From: JAZNGX01 sp045576675
GTDB taxonomy: Bacteria; Bacillota; Clostridia; Monoglobales; Firm-18
Length of the DNA stretch: 22,447 nt
Reading direction: 5' to 3'
Assembly (NCBI GenBank): GCA_045576675.1
Contig: JAZNGX010000055.1
Span: 1 to 22,447 of the forward strand
Shown here: positions 18,101 through 22,447 of the stretch, in pieces
Position numbering within the stretch: position 1 is the stretch's first letter
Layout of the letters: every line of letters begins with the position of its first letter
Translations under genes and position numbers: made by a program
The notes under the pieces: generated by a model
Seen by the model: the letters and a program-made list of their open reading frames with translations, nothing else
The model's database searches: none
Told to the model about the DNA's origin: nothing

Positions 18101-21100
18101 ATTACGCAAACCGTCCTATTAAAACCTCAACTTCAGGAACAGCAAGAAATCCATTGTGGGCAAATGCTTTAATAGATGATTATCATCATCTTAATCAGGC
18201 AATTATATTCCAGGGTGAGTTTGCTGCAAAAAATGATTGGTCGATGTGTGAATCTAAATTACGTACAGATAACATAAATATTGGCGCATTTTCATGCTTT
18301 GGTGTGCGTGCGTGGTACAACGAATCAAGCTATTGTGAAATAAAGCGTCATAATGACCCTGATATAAATGCACGCCCAAGACTTGAGGTAACAGTTAATG
18401 GTGCAGTACGCACATATTATGCGGTTGACAGTTATGTTGTAAGGGCAGGTAAATATGCTGACGAGAACTTTAATGATGTTGATGTTCTTAAGGTTCAGAC
18501 GTATGGTGACTTTATAGAGGATGATACAATCCATTCGGTATTGAAATTTGATTTTTCAGATTTAAAGAGTACTGATAAAATATCAGCTGTTAAATTGGTG
18601 CTGTGTGCAAAGGCATCTCCTGCATATGCAGGCTTAAAGCGAATGATTGTTGTGCTTGAAAATACAGTTGAACAAACCGGTGCAGAGGCCACTTGGAGCA
18701 GCACATTAGGTCAGGTATATTCATATAACGGTCTTCCTGAAGGAATGGATTGGATATTAGATCCTGTCGGCGCAGACACGCAGTACTGGCATCAGAATAA
18801 CCGTTTTTACGGATATCCGGATGCTATTATACCGGAGTATATTGCAACAGGTGACGATACGTATATTTATAAAATGCTTAATATTATTAATGACTTTATT
18901 AAGGATACCGGTAATTACAGGCTTTCTACCAACACTGTTGTTTCAAAACCTGACCCGAATGGTATACGAGGTGGATTCCCTAACTCTTTAAGCTGCTTAA
19001 GTAAAAATAATCAGTGGCTTAAAATGATAGACATCGTTGCAAGATATGAGCGTCTTACGCCAGAATTGTTCACTGCTATGATGAAGAACATATGGGATTC
19101 GGCAACCTTCCTCTCAACCTATCCAACACCTTCGGGTAACTGGCGTCAGTATGAATTTAACTCTTTGTTAAATACATCACTGAGAGTACCGGAGTTTTAT
19201 GATGCTCTTGCAGGTACGAACTGGCGTAAGCTTGGTCAGGACGAGATGGAAAGTATGTTGTTTTTAAACAATATGAGTGATGGTACGTATATTGAAGCTA
19301 CAAGCTTGTACAGCGTTGATATGTTTAATACAAGTGCAAATTATACGGCAACACAGGGGGTAACTATTACAGAAGATTTTCGCAACAGATTGCACAGAGC
19401 TGCATACTATAATGGGCTTTTGTATACGCCTGACGGCTCGTCGTTACATTATGGAGACGGTGCTTCGTTTTCACGTGCACCTGCAAACTTTGTAAATGTT
19501 GCAAGATTCCATGAGGATAAAGAACTTGAATATATTGCCACATGCGGAGAAGGCGGCGAAGAACCAGAGTGGACTTCAACTCATTGGTCTATGGGTATGA
19601 CAACGGCAATGCGTGCGAACTGGACGAAAAACAGCCCGTATTTATTTACCAATGTACGCGGAGGCGGTCAGCACGCACATTCGGACTATAATGGTGTTAT
19701 TGTGTATGCGTACGGCAGAACACTTCTTACCGATGCAGGTTCGTTCTCTTATGGTGTAAATGATTATCGTATATGGGGACAATCAACAATGGCACATAAT
19801 TCCGTTGTAATAAATGATACAACGCAAGAACGCGGAGGTGTGTCAGTAGGATATAACCCAACAGGTACGATTTATGACTGGACAGCAAATCCTTCATTTG
19901 ACTTTTTAAGTCAGTCAACTCCGCAGACAAAAGGCTTTAATCACAGACGTACAATAACGTTTATTAAGCCAACAATGTGGATTGTTTCTGATTTGATGAT
20001 ACCAAATATGGCATCAAATACAAATAATTATAAGCAAACATGGCATATGCTGCCTGATGCAAACCTTTCAATTGATACAAATAGTGATACTATTCGTTCA
20101 AATTATATGTCAGGCGGAAATATCATAATTGCCAATGCAGATGGTGAGGCTGCAAAGCTTACCAAAACAATGGGTTGGTATGATATGGGTTATCAGCAGG
20201 TAACGGATTCACCGTTCGCATATTTTGAAAAAACAGGCAAGGGTAATGTTACTTTTGATACGGTTCTGATACCGACAAATAACGATCCTGATGCTAAAGC
20301 AACCGCAGAAAAGCTTGAAACAACAGAGAATGCAACAGCGTTAAAAATAGACTTTACGCTAAAAAGTGAAAAGAACACAGGTTATTATTATATGTCTTAT
20401 GATAATCAGCCCGGCAGCTTTGGAAAATATTCAACTGACGGTCAGGTAGCATTTGTTCAGGAAAATGCTATGGGAACAGTTGTGTATGCTATGATTAAAA
20501 ATGGTACTTACATAAAAGATGAAACAACAGGTGAATATCTGATACATTCGGATGTAGAACTTAGAGAATTTGCTGTTGATATGTCAGGTGCGGATATTGT
20601 TATTACAGCATGTGATGAAAACGACCCGCTTATGGCTAACCCCGATGAAAATGTTCCAGACATTTTCGTGTTAAAGGGAGTAAGCGATGATGTATCAACT
20701 GTTGCAATTCGTTTAGGTGCTGAAAAAATTGTCTCAAATGTTAAGTTTAATAAAAACAGCGTTTCTTATACAATATCTGACGGCATATTAAAAGATATTG
20801 GCAACGGTTCAATGACAGGTAGCTCGAATAGCGGTGAAAATGACAAAGTTCCGTCTGCCGGTATAGTTTCAAGACCTGAGAGTGGCGGTGCTGGCGGAGC
20901 AGGAGGTTCCGGTGGCGGAGCAGGAGGTGCCGGTGGTGGAGCCGGTGGAGGAACTAGCGGTGCCGGTGGTAGTGGTGGCGGAGCAGGAAGTGCTGGCGGC
21001 TTTGGCGGTGGCACAGCTTCTGACACAGGCTTTACCGATGTTTCGGGACATTGGTCAGCAGTGTACGCAAACGAGCTTAAAGCTAAAAATATATTAAATG

Positions 21101-21564
21101 GTGATGATAAGGGGAATTTTAACCCTGATAACAATATTACAAGAGCAGAGTTTATTGCAATTATTGTTCGTGCGATGAAACTTGAGCAGATTGATTACAA
21201 GGATACATATAAAGATGTTACAAATAGCGATTGGTATGCATCTGTAGTTCAGACAGCTCTTGATAACGGAATAGTATCACCTGATGATAATTTCAGACCG
21301 AATGACAATATTACACGCCAGGAAATGGCAAAAATAATCAGTATTGTTAGTAAAGCTTCAAATAAGTTTGATGATATTGAAATTATAACACCAAGCTTTA
21401 CTGATATAAATGATATTGCGGACTGGGCACAGGAATATGTTCGCTTTGCTTATACCATCGGGCTGATTGGTGGTATGGATGATGGCAGCTTTAAACCTTT
21501 AAACAATGCCACGAGAGGTGAAGCAGCAGCGGTTATCAGCAGATTACTTTCTAAAGTACAGTAA
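15106..21564 (+). CDS. Giant SLH-anchored heparinase II/III-like polysaccharide lyase
   Basis: The 2152-residue product starts at ATG 15106 (GGAGG five bases upstream), 24 bases after the preceding stop, with a signal peptide ending near residue 27. Modules in order: jelly roll (37-226), Ig-like aBig_2-type (232-320), jelly roll (326-464), Ig (474-556), jelly roll (566-744), two Ig (754-844, 854-940), then a heparinase II/III-type lyase (about 948-1900) built from an alpha/alpha toroid and beta-sandwich. The lyase motif GGGQHAHSDYNG carries H1523 and H1525; HNSVVIND carries H1564, and GNWRQYEFN (1344-1352) is a likely active-site segment. A DNRLRE/CBM96-like domain (about 1100-1205, AVDSYVVRAGKYADENF) lies inside the lyase region. 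A Gly/Ala linker (1925-1975) leads to three SLH domains from 1976, 2035 and 2098 with NITRAE, NITRQE and NATRGE. It should cleave uronic-acid polysaccharide at the cell wall by beta-elimination; the PL family and substrate are unassigned. Confidence 0.87.
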   Translation: MKVFYKKLCMILVLVLIMQISPFTVGAATELPKQDTSIYSDDFSDGVLNERIVKIGGDGVLEELDNSLVLTRTSTNVAGKNVSDGYEIYINDDKAPCLEYFTAISFTITKSASRLFTFNVYDDKKQVITGLDFMPSDDINARYKSADGEEVYETVYNYDCSENSLKVTYMFNNATKTFSLFLNDNVVAENKKYINSDRNLGFIKVEMSKRHAGTVIMKELDIYTYEVSDEDCVAFERDMLTFSAISGENQEGVTSDLNLFTEGKLGCDILWTSMNTDVISDEGILTRSVDEDIVVTIKAKITKGSYEENVSFDITVKKFIQTDMPEIIELITQDTEENKVTESDSFTYDIGVSTGSILGMKFKATSNGDYKINIGNTNSNVLELAKSSKDLTANEALIKSGVPTVSEYTILLDVITQKYSLWIGLDKIVELADFNAKISAVTQLCFEQMTGTGYISDFSVFYPTVPSVDAIVLDYEHLTFDTMSHQKQTELTTDLRLPTKGRAGSDIVWTSSNTDVITEKGLVNSEQDAFVTLTAQLINGEERLTKTFDINVVEWERYEQPEVKNMILEDSFDNNDMNSVWQFDATGGEILVEDEAMTMKRFDSATTETMAILYMDESKKVYNGKLFALEFTMTREETPMVIIRQKGPNDYCAMDWLPNGAIRYVDGYTGQFVITDEYVSTSTIKVTIFYDTIESTFSVYIDDQLILKDITSRAKGHGIGQVNVSMAGESLGTLKIDNIRFYETYFFSEERVPLDYEWLTQNRLVSSNDDAYKYGMISKNLNLPDLGEYGSDITWVSSDENLISSDGIVNFSESENETVTLTATISKHNSSLTKDFVFRLTKNITSEEEALNADADALNYETIACYDGGSNEIVRSLNLGDTGIYGSKVTWSSSNTRYITNSGRVVRPRWYEENVPVTMTAIISNGGSSITKSFDFVVLKDEEWKDPQYMSDEEFFGVWDGNTWTTPGKMNYEYPGLEGVGEAVKEGNIPLAKEKLLEYYANRPIKTSTSGTARNPLWANALIDDYHHLNQAIIFQGEFAAKNDWSMCESKLRTDNINIGAFSCFGVRAWYNESSYCEIKRHNDPDINARPRLEVTVNGAVRTYYAVDSYVVRAGKYADENFNDVDVLKVQTYGDFIEDDTIHSVLKFDFSDLKSTDKISAVKLVLCAKASPAYAGLKRMIVVLENTVEQTGAEATWSSTLGQVYSYNGLPEGMDWILDPVGADTQYWHQNNRFYGYPDAIIPEYIATGDDTYIYKMLNIINDFIKDTGNYRLSTNTVVSKPDPNGIRGGFPNSLSCLSKNNQWLKMIDIVARYERLTPELFTAMMKNIWDSATFLSTYPTPSGNWRQYEFNSLLNTSLRVPEFYDALAGTNWRKLGQDEMESMLFLNNMSDGTYIEATSLYSVDMFNTSANYTATQGVTITEDFRNRLHRAAYYNGLLYTPDGSSLHYGDGASFSRAPANFVNVARFHEDKELEYIATCGEGGEEPEWTSTHWSMGMTTAMRANWTKNSPYLFTNVRGGGQHAHSDYNGVIVYAYGRTLLTDAGSFSYGVNDYRIWGQSTMAHNSVVINDTTQERGGVSVGYNPTGTIYDWTANPSFDFLSQSTPQTKGFNHRRTITFIKPTMWIVSDLMIPNMASNTNNYKQTWHMLPDANLSIDTNSDTIRSNYMSGGNIIIANADGEAAKLTKTMGWYDMGYQQVTDSPFAYFEKTGKGNVTFDTVLIPTNNDPDAKATAEKLETTENATALKIDFTLKSEKNTGYYYMSYDNQPGSFGKYSTDGQVAFVQENAMGTVVYAMIKNGTYIKDETTGEYLIHSDVELREFAVDMSGADIVITACDENDPLMANPDENVPDIFVLKGVSDDVSTVAIRLGAEKIVSNVKFNKNSVSYTISDGILKDIGNGSMTGSSNSGENDKVPSAGIVSRPESGGAGGAGGSGGGAGGAGGGAGGGTSGAGGSGGGAGSAGGFGGGTASDTGFTDVSGHWSAVYANELKAKNILNGDDKGNFNPDNNITRAEFIAIIVRAMKLEQIDYKDTYKDVTNSDWYASVVQTALDNGIVSPDDNFRPNDNITRQEMAKIISIVSKASNKFDDIEIITPSFTDINDIADWAQEYVRFAYTIGLIGGMDDGSFKPLNNATRGEAAAVISRLLSKVQ
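20881..21012 (+). repeat. GC-rich low-complexity repeat encoding the Gly/Ala linker
   Basis: The segment is built from GGTGGCGGAGCAGGA-like units; that exact 15-mer is at 20911-20925 and 20974-20988, 63 bases (21 codons) apart. It encodes almost only Gly, Ala and Ser between the lyase body and the SLH anchor. It stands out as GC-rich in AT-rich surroundings and could vary in length by slippage or unequal exchange. Confidence 0.8.
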
Positions 21565-21620
21565 TTATTCACTTTGAATATTTTAATGTGAAATTATGCT
21601 GTATGGCAGACGAAAAGGAG

Positions 21621-21653
21621 ATGGTTGTGACATCTATAAACCCGACTGATTAA
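21621..21653 (+). other. Possible leader micro-ORF and small hairpin upstream of the last secreted protein
   Basis: In the 122-base gap after the lyase gene, AAAAGGAG is followed by a short frame MVVTSINPTD (ATG 21621, or better-spaced GTG 21627; stop 21651-21653). The same bases hold a 5-bp hairpin AGATG/CATCT (21620-21636) whose loop bases GGTT could pair with AACC downstream. I recognise no known riboswitch. No strong terminator is visible in the gap, so the operon may continue. Confidence 0.2.
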
Positions 21654-21686
21654 AAACAAATATTCAAAAAAGAAAGGAAGTAAAAA

Positions 21687-22447
21687 ATGTTAAAGAAAAT
21701 ACTAAGTTTATCTATTGTTTTTGTGATGATATGTTCAATGATTCCTGCAATGCAGGTTTCTGCTGCTGTGTTTGACAACGAATATAATTTTAATGACACA
21801 ACAGCGGTTTTTGCCCCGTCTGATGATAGCACAGATGCTTTCTTTTATCACGGTCAGATTCCTGCTTATTCCTATGGTGCTGGTTTTTCAGGTGCAGCAG
21901 GAGATTCTGCTTTGCAGATGAGCATCGGAGCTGACGGAGTTGAAAGACAGGGTTATTTAAATTTCTTTGGTGTAAGAAATGAATATGGTTTTTCTGTAAG
22001 AGTAGATTCTGAAGATGCCTCAATCACCGATACGGGTAATGCTGCTTATGCATTTAATGCAAACTTTATGGCAGCTCATAATGATGTGGTTGCTGCATTG
22101 ATTTATCCCGGAACATCTAATGGTAGCCCAAGTGTTGGCAACGTGTATAAAAACTCTGTAATTTATTTGTATCAAGGTAAGCTATATGTTGGTGCTGATG
22201 GCAACTTTGAACCTGCAACTGATACTTGTATAGCAGAGCCGGGAGTTGGTAACTGGTTTACTCTTGGTGCTGTGTTCAGCAATACCCATAAAAGAGTTGA
22301 TGTTTTCTATAATGGTACTCGTATTTATGGTGAAGCAAGAAGTGCTTATACTGCAATAAACAGATGGCATGTTTATATGCATTCATCTAACGAAACAAAG
22401 CACACTCCGTATAATGCAGGCGAGTTCTTGTATATTGATAATATGTA
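21687..22447 (+). CDS. Partial secreted lectin-like protein (C-terminus off the window)
   Basis: An open frame of 253 codons runs to the right edge. ATG 21687 has AAAGGAAG six bases upstream and begins a clear signal peptide, MLKKILSLSIVFVMICSMIP, cleaved near VSA (about residue 26). The exported part is beta-rich and reads like a concanavalin-A-type jelly roll, with the pattern W-F-T-L-G-A-V-F...V-D-V-F-Y-N-G-T-R-I and a closing LYIDNM similar to YIDNIKVF in the protein at 9624-12428. Further domains, an enzyme or an anchor may lie beyond the window. It probably extends the same surface-protein operon. Confidence 0.8.
   Translation, partial: MLKKILSLSIVFVMICSMIPAMQVSAAVFDNEYNFNDTTAVFAPSDDSTDAFFYHGQIPAYSYGAGFSGAAGDSALQMSIGADGVERQGYLNFFGVRNEYGFSVRVDSEDASITDTGNAAYAFNANFMAAHNDVVAALIYPGTSNGSPSVGNVYKNSVIYLYQGKLYVGADGNFEPATDTCIAEPGVGNWFTLGAVFSNTHKRVDVFYNGTRIYGEARSAYTAINRWHVYMHSSNETKHTPYNAGEFLYIDNM

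Noticed and set aside
20766..21134. Minus-strand Pro/Ala-rich frame opposite the lyase linker
   Set aside because: It is the reverse shadow of the Gly-rich repeat; GGN codons read backwards give Pro and Ala. No start context or family.

Overview
The window reads as AT-rich chromosomal DNA from a Gram-positive anaerobe of the Bacillota, most likely Clostridia. The evidence is strong GGAGG-type ribosome binding sites, a lipoprotein solute-binding protein with LplB/LplC-type permeases, a membrane-anchored AraC-type regulator of the YesN-like class, and secreted proteins carrying S-layer homology (SLH) domains. Fibre- or glycan-degrading gut Clostridia with SLH-anchored enzymes (Monoglobus-like) and Paenibacillus-like soil bacteria both use this toolkit; I cannot name a genus from the sequence. 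No phage, transposase, integrase, CRISPR array, tRNA or rRNA is visible.

The whole window looks like one carbohydrate-utilisation locus organised around a divergent intergenic region at 7411-7747. Leftward (minus strand) come a sugar-binding lipoprotein (5830-7410), an orphan URO-D/methyltransferase-like protein (4670-5764), an AraC-type membrane regulator (2303-4540) with its own perfect-consensus promoter, a cytoplasmic GH20 beta-N-acetylhexosaminidase (568-2274), and a protein cut by the left edge (1-567).

Rightward (plus strand) come two ABC permeases (7748-8635, 8657-9598), then four exported proteins in a row: a 934-residue Ig/lectin-like protein (9624-12428), an 869-residue protein with N-terminal SLH-like repeats and an unknown beta-rich body (12472-15081), a 2152-residue heparinase II/III-like polysaccharide lyase with lectin-like and Ig-like modules, a DNRLRE/CBM96-like insert, a Gly/Ala linker and three C-terminal SLH domains (15106-21564), and a further lectin-like secreted protein cut by the right edge (21687-22447).

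Proposed working model (inference): the wall-anchored lyase, helped by the neighbouring lectin/Ig proteins, binds and cleaves a uronic-acid-containing polysaccharide, perhaps a glycosaminoglycan since GH20 removes terminal HexNAc. The lipoprotein and two permeases import the oligosaccharides, with an ATPase encoded elsewhere. GH20 and the truncated gene trim them inside the cell, and the AraC-type protein senses an external or envelope signal and controls the divergent promoters. The role of the URO-D-like protein and of the 869-residue SLH-like protein is unknown; these, with the surface-protein cluster, are the most interesting parts.
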